This document shows, piece by piece, positions 35,795 to 44,239 of a DNA stretch of 64,000 nucleotides (positions within the stretch are counted from its first letter, which is position 1; each line of letters opens with the position of its first letter). This DNA comes from Acidobacteriota bacterium (lineage in GTDB: Bacteria > Acidobacteriota > Terriglobia > Terriglobales > SCQP01), in assembly GCA_021818955.1 (NCBI GenBank), contig JAKASR010000014.1, positions 30,761 through 94,760 of the forward strand, read 5' to 3'. The notes under the pieces were generated by a model. The model had not been told where the DNA came from, did not search any database, and saw only the letters and a list, made by a program, of their open reading frames with translations. The position numbers and the translations under genes were made by a program.

Positions 35795-35878
35795 TCTGTT
35801 TGAGCTGCCCAACTGCGTTTGGAGGGGTGGCTGGATGAGGCGAGCGTCTGCGCCTAAAAGTAAAAACGGCCGAGTCGC
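35795..35878 (-). repeat. Two-hairpin interspersed repeat, copy D (diverged)
   Basis: On the minus strand hairpin 1 is GCGAC-tcg-GCCGT with one mismatch. It is followed by TTTTACTTTTAGGCGCAGAC and a weaker second fold with inner CCAA/TTGG and outer AGC/GCT. The second fold aligns with copy C (shared CCAGCCACCC-like block) rather than with copies A and B. It lies between convergent genes. Confidence 0.65.
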
Positions 35879-35891
35879 CGCAATCTTGCTT

Positions 35892-37385
35892 TCACCGCTT
35901 CGACCCTGGGGAGCGGTGTGTAGCGTGCAATAGCAGAACCCAGTCGGTGTCTCCTGTGCCGTTTTTTCCCGGAGGCGTGAATTGCCGCGTTCCAGCATTG
36001 GCAAATGGGCTTCCAGGAATCGTCCTATAAATGCCTAGCGTGGGATCAAACCATCGTGCAGTGGCCGGCGCGTTCAGGCTCGCCATATTGACGGTGATCG
36101 TTCGTGCGGTGGGCATATAGGCCACGACATACGTGCCGCCAGCCGTCCTGGAGGCGGTGCAGTAATCGCTTTCGCTGACATGCGTGGCGCGAAGATTTCC
36201 ATAATGTCCCAGTCCGGCGGTGACCACCCTATGAGCCGGATCCGGAATTAGATGCTGCCAGGGCATGGACTCGAAGAATTTCTTCCAGTATTGCAATTGA
36301 GCTACCCCGGCGGTGTCGAGATGGGTCTGCCATCCTTTCGCAAAGGACCAGGTGTAATGGTTGCCATAGAGTTGCCCTTTTGCTCCGCTTAGCATGGCCC
36401 AGTATTCTTCGCGCCTCAGCACGGATGGGGTTCCATAGTCGGATGGAGTTCCAACATTTTCCAAATCATAATGCGCTTCCATCAGGAACACAGGCAGGGT
36501 CGGCTTCTGCTCGTAGTTATGCAGCACTTGAATATATGTCGGGCCATATACATAGGCGCCATTGATGGAAACGATACGCCTCCAGGCCGGGTCGTCGAGA
36601 GAGGAGCCGGTGTCCGGCATGAATTCAATCGTCTGCAGAGCTTCGGGATCCGTGGATTTGATCCCTGCGGCCACCGCCAAAACCACGGCGTCATTTTTGG
36701 GGTCTTTCCAGCTTCCATAATCATTGCCGTTAAACCAGACAATATTGGGAAATCGCTTGTAGCGGTTACCCAGGAATTGTCCGTAAACGCGCGCTGCGGC
36801 CGGCCCATTATTGCGAAGCGTCTGCAGCCATTGACCTGTTTCGATGGGGTCAAGAAAGACCAGGAAGCCATCCCTTTTCGCAAGCCTCAGCATACGATCT
36901 ACGCGGCCAAAGTAAGCCTGGTTAGGTTTTGTAAGGTCGTAATGCGCGGTATTTTTGGCGTCGCCTATGTAGCCGCGGAAAGGAAGAATTCCATCAAAGG
37001 TGCCGCCGTCGGCCCGGCAGTCGGGAAAATAAGGGCCGGCACAAAGCACGTTGATCCATACACTATTAAATCCGTGAGCCTGGCGATCATCGAAATATAG
37101 CCTGGCTTCCGCTGGAGAAAGCATCGCCGGCATGGCCTGGGGCGAATCGCCCACGATCAGGAAAGGTTGATGGTTCTGGTCGGTCAGATAGCGCCGATTG
37201 GCGCTGATTTTGAGCGGATAGGCTGGATGGCGAGTTTTGGCGTCCGGTGTTGGGCTTCTGCTTATTTGCGCATTTGCCCCGAATGCGCCCATCCGCATGA
37301 GCAGGATCAGTACGGCCACGATCCTTGGATTGACATAGTTCTTGAGGTTCACGGATTTTAGGGATGGTTCATTGCATTTACCCAT
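35892..37385 (-). CDS. Secreted DUF4038-type glycosidase (GH140-like) with C-terminal beta domain
   Basis: 497 residues from the ATG at 37383-37385 (a TTG directly upstream is also in frame). A signal peptide (IVAVLILLMRMGAFG) ends near ANAQ. Residues about 55-400 form a TIM-barrel-like DUF4038 domain: RYLTDQNHQPFLIVGDSPQ, FNSVWINVLC, WFNGNDYG and VFLMEAHYD, with likely catalytic acids in the last two. Residues about 410-490 are the putative collagen-binding or Ig-like domain that usually accompanies DUF4038. Characterised relatives in GH140 cleave apiose from rhamnogalacturonan II. Substrate here unknown; plant polysaccharide debranching is a reasonable guess. Confidence 0.85.
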   Translation of the reverse strand: MGKCNEPSLKSVNLKNYVNPRIVAVLILLMRMGAFGANAQISRSPTPDAKTRHPAYPLKISANRRYLTDQNHQPFLIVGDSPQAMPAMLSPAEARLYFDDRQAHGFNSVWINVLCAGPYFPDCRADGGTFDGILPFRGYIGDAKNTAHYDLTKPNQAYFGRVDRMLRLAKRDGFLVFLDPIETGQWLQTLRNNGPAAARVYGQFLGNRYKRFPNIVWFNGNDYGSWKDPKNDAVVLAVAAGIKSTDPEALQTIEFMPDTGSSLDDPAWRRIVSINGAYVYGPTYIQVLHNYEQKPTLPVFLMEAHYDLENVGTPSDYGTPSVLRREEYWAMLSGAKGQLYGNHYTWSFAKGWQTHLDTAGVAQLQYWKKFFESMPWQHLIPDPAHRVVTAGLGHYGNLRATHVSESDYCTASRTAGGTYVVAYMPTARTITVNMASLNAPATARWFDPTLGIYRTIPGSPFANAGTRQFTPPGKNGTGDTDWVLLLHATHRSPGSKR

Positions 37386-37394
37386 CAATTCGCA

Positions 37395-37400
37395 ATTATA
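37395..37400 (-). promoter_or_regulatory. -10 element of the DUF4038 gene
   Basis: A perfect TATAAT on the minus strand is followed after 9 bases by the ATG at 37383-37385, again giving an almost leaderless message. No clear -35 box. Confidence 0.35.
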
Positions 37401-37467
37401 AGCAATTTAGTTTTCTTCTCGTGGCCAGTCTCCGCGAGAATTGAATGGAAAATTTTAAGGGAGGTTT

Positions 37468-37817
37468 TGGTGGAGGCGGCGGGAATTGAACCCGCGTCCG
37501 AGAGTGCTGCCAGACAAGAGCCTACGTGCGTAGTCCGTTCCGCGTGTCTCGCCATTTCCGATGAGAACGAACAAGAATCGGATCCGGCCAGCCTGTAAGT
37601 CTCGCCCGCGGCATCCAGGCCCATGCCGCCGGCCAGCCCACAAAGATGACGCTCAGTTACGGCTTATGGGCGCGCCGTAGTGAACGCGTTGCTTAAAAAT
37701 TAAGCAGCGTATGCCAGTGATTGATTGGCATTTCAGGGTTTCCATGTGTTTTGCGGGCACATGGGGCCCGACACGCCTCTTATCCTCATCCACTCCCGTC
37801 GAAACCGGGACGCCCCC
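37468..37817 (-). ncRNA. ssrA: Transfer-messenger RNA
   Basis: 350 bases. The 5' end GGGGGCGTCCCGGTTTCGAC and the 3' end GGTTCAATTCCCGCC...TCCACCA form the tRNA-like half: acceptor stem GGGGGCG/CGCCTCC and T-arm GGTTCAA. The tag frame (37700-37729 on the minus strand) reads ANQSLAYAA then TAA. It is followed by a TAA-rich hairpin-forming stretch and pseudoknot-like segments. The RNA rescues stalled ribosomes with SmpB and tags the broken protein for proteolysis. The -YAA ending differs from the enterobacterial -LAA and is like other acidobacterial tags I recall. The CCA end is encoded. Confidence 0.96.
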
Positions 37818-37925
37818 CTCCTATCCTTCGCTATTTTAACATTTTATTGATGCGGGCAGCGGCCGGCTGGATTCAACCTAAGAATTCTTGTATCCCCCGC
37901 GCAGCGGCCTTTGTATGCTGGAAAT

Positions 37926-40121
37926 ATGCCCCCCTGGAGTCGGGTGTCGGTTATTTTATTAGTGGCGCTTTACGGCACTTCACCCTTTTTGCGGGCGCAA
38001 TCGCCGCATAAACCCTCCGCTTGCCATAACCTGGAATCCGCCGCGCACATCTGGCTGCGAAAAAATAGCGGCGCGGCTCAATCCCAATTGATATTGCGCG
38101 ATTGCGCCCGGTATGGCCCTGCGCGCCCGAGCGCTTTGGCGCATTTAGTGCTCGGGGTGGGCGAATCCCGAGCCGGCCTGTTCACTCAAGCGGTAGCTGA
38201 TTTTCAGGCCGCTGGCAAGTATGCGCCGCTCGCGGACGTGGCCGATTTTGAGCAAGGGCGGGAGCTTCTGAATCATGGCCAGGCGGCCATGGCCTTACCC
38301 CCGTTATTGAGCTTTCTGTCATCTTCACGCAGCTCGCCGCTGCGCGGAGCCGCGCTTTTAAAAGCCGCAAAAGCTGCGCAACAGACGGGCAATTGGCGGG
38401 TCGTGCTGCAGGTTGCGCCATGGTTGCCCTCCAGTCCGCAACTGGAGTTTTGGCGGGGCGAAGCCGATGAAGCCCTGGCGCGCGCCGCGCCGGCCGTCGC
38501 GGCCTACAAGCGCGTCTATTTCGATTCACCCACCTCCCCTTTTGCCGGCAAAGCCGGCCTGCGGCTGCGGCGCATCTGGCGGCGGCTGCCGCAATTTCAA
38601 GCCGGTTGGAGCCTGTACTACCGCCGCGGCCTGCGGCTGCTGCATGCCGGCCGCGCCGCCGCCGCCCAACAGTCTCTTTTGCGCGCCCGCACCTTGGCGC
38701 CGGCCGGGGAATCTTCGCGTTTTTCACTGCCCTTGGCGGAAGCCGAATTGGCCTTGGGCCGGAATGCGGCCCTGCGGCGGCAATTGCCGGCACTTTTATC
38801 CGGCAGATACCCCGCCACCGCGCACTGGCTGGAGCTTCGCTTGGCGCTGCGTGAAAATCGTCCGGGCGAGGCGGCCCGCGCGTTGAATTTTCTGGCCCGG
38901 CAGCGAGCGGCTCCCAATCTGTACGCGCGGGCGCTGGTGCTCTCTGCCGATCTTGCCTTAAATCAGCATCATCTGGTACAGGCCGAACGCGGCTACGATC
39001 GTTTTGAAGCGCGTTTTCCCCGTGCTTCTTTTGCCGCCGCCGCCGCCTGGCGCGCCGCCTGGCTTGCTTATCGCTTGCGGCAACCTTCCGCCCGCGCCCG
39101 ATTCGAGCGCTATTTACGGCATTATCCACGCGCCGCCCAAGCCGGGGATGCATTATATTGGCTGGGCAGCATGGCCGATAAATCCGGGGAAAAGGGCCTG
39201 GCGGCGGAATGCTATCGCGCGGCGGCTATCCGCTACCCGCAAACCTACTTTGGCCATCTCGCGGCATTGCGGGCAGCCCGGCTGCGGCGCTACGGCTTAA
39301 AACGCTTGCCCCGGTATTTTTATCATCTGGTCAAGCCCGAAACCGCGCCTCGAACTCGGCCGATTCCGCCGCCGGCCCGCTGGCAATGGCGGCGCGGAAA
39401 GTGGCTAAACCGGGTATGGCTGCCCCATGCGGCCGTACGCCTGGTGTTGCCTCAGTTCTGGCATTATCCGCGTTCGCTGGCGCTGGCCGAATCCCTGTCC
39501 GATTGGGAAGCCCGAAACCGGAATTATTCGGCCTCGATTCAGATTTTGAAGACGGCCTTGCCGCCGGTCGAACGCTTGTCCTTTAACCAGCTTCCGCCGC
39601 GCATCTGGAAACAACTTTATCCTTATCCCTTTTCCCGCGCAATCGAGGCGGCGGCGCGCCGCTTCTCCTTGCCGACGCCTATATTGCTGGGCCTGATTCG
39701 TCAGGAATCCGATTTTAATCCGCTCTCGCTCTCCTACGCGCATGCGCGCGGTCTGATGCAATTGGAGTTGGCTACGGCGCGCTCCCACGCGCGGGAATTG
39801 GGACTCGATGCGATCAGCGCCGCCAACCTGTTTTTACCGCGTCTAAACCTGCAACTCGGGGCGGCGGAACTGGCCAAGCTGCGGCGCCGGTTTTCCAATA
39901 ATCCGGCTTACATGCTGGCCGCCTACAATGCCGGCCCGTACGCGGTGGAAAATTGGCTGAACGCCGATAGCCCGCATTCGCAAGCCTATTTTATCGAGTC
40001 CATCCCCTATGTGCAGACTCGGCATTATGTGCAAATTGTATTGAGCAACGCCCGCATATATTCCCTGCTTTATAAAAACCGCCGCTATCGTATCACTCCT
40101 ACTCGCCTGAGCGGCCAATAG
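37926..40121 (+). CDS. Soluble lytic transglycosylase (Slt70-like)
   Basis: 731 residues from the ATG at 37926; an ATG five codons upstream is also possible. A signal peptide ends near LRAQS. Residues about 60-560 are Ala/Leu/Arg-rich helical repeats like the superhelical U-domain of Slt70. The C-terminal SLT domain has the catalytic Glu594 in GLIRQESDFNP, then ARGLMQLELATA (usually MQLMPATA) and AAYNAGPYAVENW. The enzyme cleaves the MurNAc-GlcNAc bond and forms 1,6-anhydro products during peptidoglycan turnover. Its 3' end overlaps the convergent signal peptidase gene by 37 bases. Confidence 0.92.
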   Translation: MPPWSRVSVILLVALYGTSPFLRAQSPHKPSACHNLESAAHIWLRKNSGAAQSQLILRDCARYGPARPSALAHLVLGVGESRAGLFTQAVADFQAAGKYAPLADVADFEQGRELLNHGQAAMALPPLLSFLSSSRSSPLRGAALLKAAKAAQQTGNWRVVLQVAPWLPSSPQLEFWRGEADEALARAAPAVAAYKRVYFDSPTSPFAGKAGLRLRRIWRRLPQFQAGWSLYYRRGLRLLHAGRAAAAQQSLLRARTLAPAGESSRFSLPLAEAELALGRNAALRRQLPALLSGRYPATAHWLELRLALRENRPGEAARALNFLARQRAAPNLYARALVLSADLALNQHHLVQAERGYDRFEARFPRASFAAAAAWRAAWLAYRLRQPSARARFERYLRHYPRAAQAGDALYWLGSMADKSGEKGLAAECYRAAAIRYPQTYFGHLAALRAARLRRYGLKRLPRYFYHLVKPETAPRTRPIPPPARWQWRRGKWLNRVWLPHAAVRLVLPQFWHYPRSLALAESLSDWEARNRNYSASIQILKTALPPVERLSFNQLPPRIWKQLYPYPFSRAIEAAARRFSLPTPILLGLIRQESDFNPLSLSYAHARGLMQLELATARSHARELGLDAISAANLFLPRLNLQLGAAELAKLRRRFSNNPAYMLAAYNAGPYAVENWLNADSPHSQAYFIESIPYVQTRHYVQIVLSNARIYSLLYKNRRYRITPTRLSGQ

Positions 40122-40603
40122 GCGAACACCGCTTTGCCATAAATCAATTGCCGCGGCACCATGCCCCAATCGCGGCTGTCATCCGAAGCGGCGCGGTTAT
40201 CGCCCAGGACGAAATATTTATCCTGCGGCACGCGGGTAAGCGGAAAACTGGCCTGGCCGCGCAATCCAAGCCGCAAGTAGGGCTCGGAAAGCCGGCGGGA
40301 ATTGATGAAAACCACCCCGTGTTGCATGCTGACCCAATCGCCGGGCAGTCCGATCACGCGTTTGATGAAGCTGTCGTGGGGATTTAAAGGAAAGTAAAAA
40401 ACAATGACATCTCCGCGGCGGATGGGAGTGAGGCGATATAGAAAACGGTTAATCAGCAGGCGTTCATGATTGCTCAGGCTCGGTTTCATGCTTTGGCCCG
40501 AAACCCGTACCGGCTGATAGCAGGTAACGACCACTAGCGGCGCCAGGACCAGGCCCAACAGCAGATCGCGCGCCCAAAACCCTTCCCTGGCCTTGCCCGG
40601 CAT
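40085..40603 (-). CDS. lepB: Signal peptidase I, short paralog
   Basis: 172 residues with AGGAGC just before the ATG. One membrane helix (about 13-29), the nucleophile in VSGQSMKPSL (Ser38), Lys81 in DSFIKRVIGLPGDW and the GDNRAASDDSRDWG box are all present, so it should be active. It is shorter than the paralog at 21658-22491, with a smaller extracytoplasmic domain. It overlaps the convergent transglycosylase gene at the 3' end. Division of labour between the two enzymes is unknown. Confidence 0.92.
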   Translation of the reverse strand: MPGKAREGFWARDLLLGLVLAPLVVVTCYQPVRVSGQSMKPSLSNHERLLINRFLYRLTPIRRGDVIVFYFPLNPHDSFIKRVIGLPGDWVSMQHGVVFINSRRLSEPYLRLGLRGQASFPLTRVPQDKYFVLGDNRAASDDSRDWGMVPRQLIYGKAVFAYWPLRRVGVIR

Positions 40604-40672
40604 GCTCCTATGCTAGCGCATGCGGCGCTTGGTTCTTGAGGTTGTCCTGTGCGGTGGATACTGGCAACACTT

Positions 40673-41419
40673 TTAAATCGCCATTTCCGGGAGAAGACCG
40701 AGAAACATCAAGGCCCCTTGCGCGGCATGTTGTTCCGCGTCTTTTTTGGTGTGTCCGGCGCCCGTGCCGGTATAGACGCCCTCAATTGTCACTTCAACCT
40801 GAAAAATCTTGCCGTGGTCGGGGCCGGTGGCGCCCACGATGCGGTAATGCGGCAAGGTGTGACCTTGGGCATGCGCCCATTCCTGCAGTGCTGATTTATA
40901 GACAAATTCATGCAACTGGCTCACGCTCAGCGCTTCCAGCGCGGGCAACACGCTCCGATCGACAAAATCGGCGGCGTAGGCATACCCTCGATCGCGATGA
41001 ATGGCCCCAATCACGGCTTCCAGGGCATTGGCCAGCAAGCGCTGTTTCCCCCGTCCTCCAACCCGTTCTTCGTTGGGACTGAGGCGCAGGTACTGGCCCA
41101 AATTTAAGCGTTCCGCCATCTGTGCCAGATGCCGCGAGCTGACAATCCAGGCGCGAAGCCGGCTTAGCTGTCCCTCGCTGGCCTGGGGAAATGCCTGCAG
41201 CAGCCGTTCGCTGGCCCGTAAGCCGAGCACGGCGTCGCCCAGGAATTCCAGTAGTTCATTATCCTGTTGCCGCTCGCCTGGCGTTGAGCGTTCCGCGCTC
41301 CAGGAACGGTGAGTCAGGGCCTGCAGCAACCATTGGGGCTGGCGAAATTTATACCCCAGGCGGGTTTCCAGGTCCGTCGTCCCCGGGAGGGCCGGTGCGG
41401 CTGGCGATTTTCGCGGCAT
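40673..41419 (-). CDS. rnc: Ribonuclease III
   Basis: 248 residues from the ATG at 41417-41419; another ATG 14 codons upstream is possible. The endonuclease domain has the signature NELLEFLGDAVL with its metal-binding Glu and Asp, and the later [16 protein letters not shown]. The C-terminal double-stranded-RNA-binding domain starts at about residue 170 (YKSALQEWAHAQG) and ends with TKKDAEQHAAQGAL. The enzyme processes rRNA precursors and structured RNAs. It follows the TPR protein gene on the same strand by about 58 bases. Confidence 0.95.
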   Translation of the reverse strand: MPRKSPAAPALPGTTDLETRLGYKFRQPQWLLQALTHRSWSAERSTPGERQQDNELLEFLGDAVLGLRASERLLQAFPQASEGQLSRLRAWIVSSRHLAQMAERLNLGQYLRLSPNEERVGGRGKQRLLANALEAVIGAIHRDRGYAYAADFVDRSVLPALEALSVSQLHEFVYKSALQEWAHAQGHTLPHYRIVGATGPDHGKIFQVEVTIEGVYTGTGAGHTKKDAEQHAAQGALMFLGLLPEMAI

Positions 41420-41477
41420 CGTGGCGCGGCGGGGAATAGCTTGGCGTCTGCGCAGGCGCATAGCGCGGGCCCGGCGC

Positions 41478-42416
41478 TCAGAAATGAGGCGTCAACGTGG
41501 GCGCACCCGGCGGCGTTGTGGACGTAGCCGGAGTTTGCTTGCGTTGAATCCGTTTGATTTCCGCTTGCACCAACGTTTGCAGAGTGGCGTTATTCGCGCC
41601 CATCGATGCGGCCATATGCAGCGAGTTCAAGGCATCCGGATACTGATGCAAATTTTCCTGTTGCACGCCCATGCGAAAGTAATCCTGCGCCGCGCCGGCG
41701 GGCGAGTCCAGGGCCACGGCTTTTTGAAAATCCGTAACTGCCAGCGCCGCTTGACCGCGATCGGAAGCAATCCGTCCATAGGCGCTCTCGGCGGCGGCGT
41801 GTATGGCCTTTTTCCAAAACGCCGCCTGGGCCGCCGTCATCGGCGGGTTTCCCGCGCCTGGCTTGATTTCGGTGTGCGCCAGCGCCAGCGCCTGTTGGGC
41901 ATAGGTCTGCGCTTGGTTGAGCATTTGATCGCGATTCAAGTCGGTAGGCCGCACCGCCACCGGAATGACCGTGGCCAATTGGATGAGCACCAGCAAAAAA
42001 TGTGGCTGGGCTTTCAAGGCTTGCTGTCCATAAGCGATTTCCTGCTGCATCATGCCCCGCTCGCGAAAATATTGCATCGCCAGGTAGTCTATCCCCAGCC
42101 GGCTTTTGCTGGCGGGATATTGCTTTTCAAAGGTTTGTATATCCCGCAGGACCTGCGCCGCCGCCGATTTGGGGTTATTCATCTCTTGGGCGAGATTGCG
42201 CGCGGCGGCCAGGTCGGGAGGCGTCGGGCCGGCCAGGCTGGGGGGATTGTTGGCGGGGGCCGTTGACGTGGTGGTGGAAGGTGAGGCGTTGGCCTGGCTT
42301 GTCGCCGGGGCCGTGGAAGCCGCAGTAGCTGGGGCTTGCGCGGCCATGACGGCGGCGAGCGTGAATGCGGCCAGGATTGCAAGCGCGGGATAGGGTTTCA
42401 TAGGCACATTTTCCAT
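41478..42416 (-). CDS. Exported TPR-like protein
   Basis: 312 residues (307 if the ATG at 42401 is used). A signal peptide (ALAILAAFTLAAVMA) is followed by a Thr/Ala/Ser/Pro-rich linker to about residue 65. Helical repeats of the TPR type then follow (QVLRDIQTFEKQYP, QEIAYGQQALKAQP, ALAVTDFQKAVALD, PDALNSLHMAASMG). Probably a periplasmic scaffold protein; no catalytic motif. It lies 8 bases after the next upstream gene, which also ends in TPR-like repeats, so the two may act together. Confidence 0.8.
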   Translation of the reverse strand: MENVPMKPYPALAILAAFTLAAVMAAQAPATAASTAPATSQANASPSTTTSTAPANNPPSLAGPTPPDLAAARNLAQEMNNPKSAAAQVLRDIQTFEKQYPASKSRLGIDYLAMQYFRERGMMQQEIAYGQQALKAQPHFLLVLIQLATVIPVAVRPTDLNRDQMLNQAQTYAQQALALAHTEIKPGAGNPPMTAAQAAFWKKAIHAAAESAYGRIASDRGQAALAVTDFQKAVALDSPAGAAQDYFRMGVQQENLHQYPDALNSLHMAASMGANNATLQTLVQAEIKRIQRKQTPATSTTPPGAPTLTPHF

Positions 42417-42424
42417 TCAGGGGG

Positions 42425-43987
42425 CTAATGCGAAGGGATCGTGGGTGGTTTCACCGCCGCCGGTGGCCTGGCTTGAAATGCCTGCGCGATTCCTTGTAGG
42501 GCAATCTGCCGTGCCGACGGAGTTGCGGCGGTGGCGAGCGCCGCGCGGTAATGGTCAATCGCCTGGGCTCGATGATGTTCCAGATCGAGTATGCGAGCCA
42601 GGTAGATATTGGCCCAGGTGCGAACATGAGTGTCCGAATAGGTGGCGGCGGCCAGCGCGCCTTGAAAATGCCGCTGGGCGGCGTGCGGCCGGCCCTGCCG
42701 GGCGGCGATTTCCGCCAGCAGGTATTCCGCTTCTGCCGTATTGGGCTGGTGGGCATGTAGGCTGGCGCGCGCTAATTGGGAAGCGCCCTGCAAATTGCCG
42801 GCGAGTATCAAATCCTCGCCTTGCTTCAACAGGCTGGGCGCGGCCGGCGGGCGCGGCATGGCTTGGGGCGGGGCCGCGGCAAACAAAATTTTGCCCTTTT
42901 TGACCTGCGCTTCAATCGTGCGTACGGGAACGTTATAGGCGGCGTGAGGATAGAATGCCGCGAAATTGGCGACGCCGCGATCATAGCGCAATAATTGCCG
43001 AAAAAAATACCCGCAGAGCAGCAGGCCGTGTGCCTGGTCTTTGCGGATGCGCTGCCACTGCAGGGCCAGCGGGCCGCCGTCCAGATGGGCTTCGACCGCG
43101 CGCACCCAGCATTCGATATAAAACAGCGCGGGGGTTTCGCGGAAGGGCTTTTCCAGCGCCGGCGCCTTTTGCGCCAGCGCCGCCAGGGGCAGTACCCGCG
43201 CTACCGCGCCGGGATACTCGCGCACCAGCGGATCGAGCACGTAATGCAGGTAGGTATGGCGGATGTCGTGCATCTCCGCCGCCGGATTTAAGCTCACCAC
43301 GATGAAGTAATTGCCCAGGAAATCGCGCGCGTGGGTTTCCAGCGGCGAGGCTAAAAACTCGGGAAAAATGTACAGCCGGCGGCCGAGATAATTCTGTTGC
43401 AGGCGAAAATAATTATCCACCTGCGCGATCGCCTGGCGGGTTACGGGCGAGTAGGCGCGAATCGCTTGCCGGTAATAGGGCGCATATTGCTGCCAAAGCT
43501 GCGCCAGTCCGGCCTCGTTATAAAAACGGCGCAAGAGCGGCAAAAATCCCGTCAATTGGGCCGCGTCCGGCGGCAGATTGGTAATCGGTTCGGTTAAAGC
43601 CAGCCTGGGAGGCGAGCTCAAAAACATCGAAAGCGAAATGTATTGCGCCAGATTGGAAGCGGGATTCGAGAGCAGATGCTCATGATAAAACATCCGCAGC
43701 CGGCCATAGATGGCCAGATTTTTTGCCAGCAATTGGTGCCGTAACTGCATGCGCAGCGGGCTGGCGCCGCGGGCGTGTAAACCGTCGCGGTAGCCCGCGA
43801 CATTGATCGCCGCTAATACGGTGAATAACGTGGGATTGGCATCCAGCCGGATATTAGTGCGGACGGACTCGTGGCGATTGAAAGCGGGAGCGGGCGCCGC
43901 TCCCGCCTGTGCCCAGGCCGTGAAGCCCAGGCAATAAACCAACATGCCGGTCAGGCACCAGCGGAGAATGAGTCGGGGGAAAGGCAC
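42425..43987 (-). CDS. Exported hypothetical protein with TPR-like C-terminus
   Basis: 520 residues from a GTG at 43985-43987. I chose this start because GGAG lies 7 bases upstream and the protein then opens into a signal peptide (LILRWCLTGMLVYCLGF, ending near WAQA). No named family. The middle part has HDIRHTYLHYVLDPLV (about residue 225), a HxxxH arrangement that could bind metal but is not a standard HExxH. Residues about 380-510 are TPR-like (LLAEIAARQGRPHAAQRHFQ, IYLARILDLEHHRAQAI). Paired with the downstream TPR protein. Confidence 0.78.
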   Translation of the reverse strand: MPFPRLILRWCLTGMLVYCLGFTAWAQAGAAPAPAFNRHESVRTNIRLDANPTLFTVLAAINVAGYRDGLHARGASPLRMQLRHQLLAKNLAIYGRLRMFYHEHLLSNPASNLAQYISLSMFLSSPPRLALTEPITNLPPDAAQLTGFLPLLRRFYNEAGLAQLWQQYAPYYRQAIRAYSPVTRQAIAQVDNYFRLQQNYLGRRLYIFPEFLASPLETHARDFLGNYFIVVSLNPAAEMHDIRHTYLHYVLDPLVREYPGAVARVLPLAALAQKAPALEKPFRETPALFYIECWVRAVEAHLDGGPLALQWQRIRKDQAHGLLLCGYFFRQLLRYDRGVANFAAFYPHAAYNVPVRTIEAQVKKGKILFAAAPPQAMPRPPAAPSLLKQGEDLILAGNLQGASQLARASLHAHQPNTAEAEYLLAEIAARQGRPHAAQRHFQGALAAATYSDTHVRTWANIYLARILDLEHHRAQAIDHYRAALATAATPSARQIALQGIAQAFQARPPAAVKPPTIPSH

Positions 43988-44183
43988 GGAAATCTCCACT
44001 AGTGTAGCAAAGCTCGGCACGGCTGTATTCGGCCCCGGCGATCCTGGCCTTATACGCCAATACCCCCTCCCGGCATTACCGGCCGAAGTCTGACGCGGTG
44101 CGGCCGTCGCGGTCTTTTCTTCGAATTGCGAAATCCGGATTCCTGAAAATCTTAATGTCCGGCCCGCATTTTCTCTTTCTTCT

Positions 44184-44222
44184 TAAAAAAAACGCCCGGA
44201 ACCGGAATCCGGTCCCGGGCGT
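44184..44222 (-). terminator. Intrinsic terminator of the TonB-dependent receptor gene
   Basis: On the minus strand ACGCCCGGGACCGG pairs with CCGGTTCCGGGCGT (44192-44222) and is followed by a run of eight T. It lies 18 bases after the receptor stop codon. The best intrinsic terminator in the window. Confidence 0.9.
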
Positions 44223-44239
44223 GTGTTTCGATAAAAGTT

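Noticed and set aside
37385..37624. Minus-strand frame of 79 codons within the tmRNA
   Set aside because: It runs through the tRNA-like 3' half of ssrA; the RNA explains the sequence.
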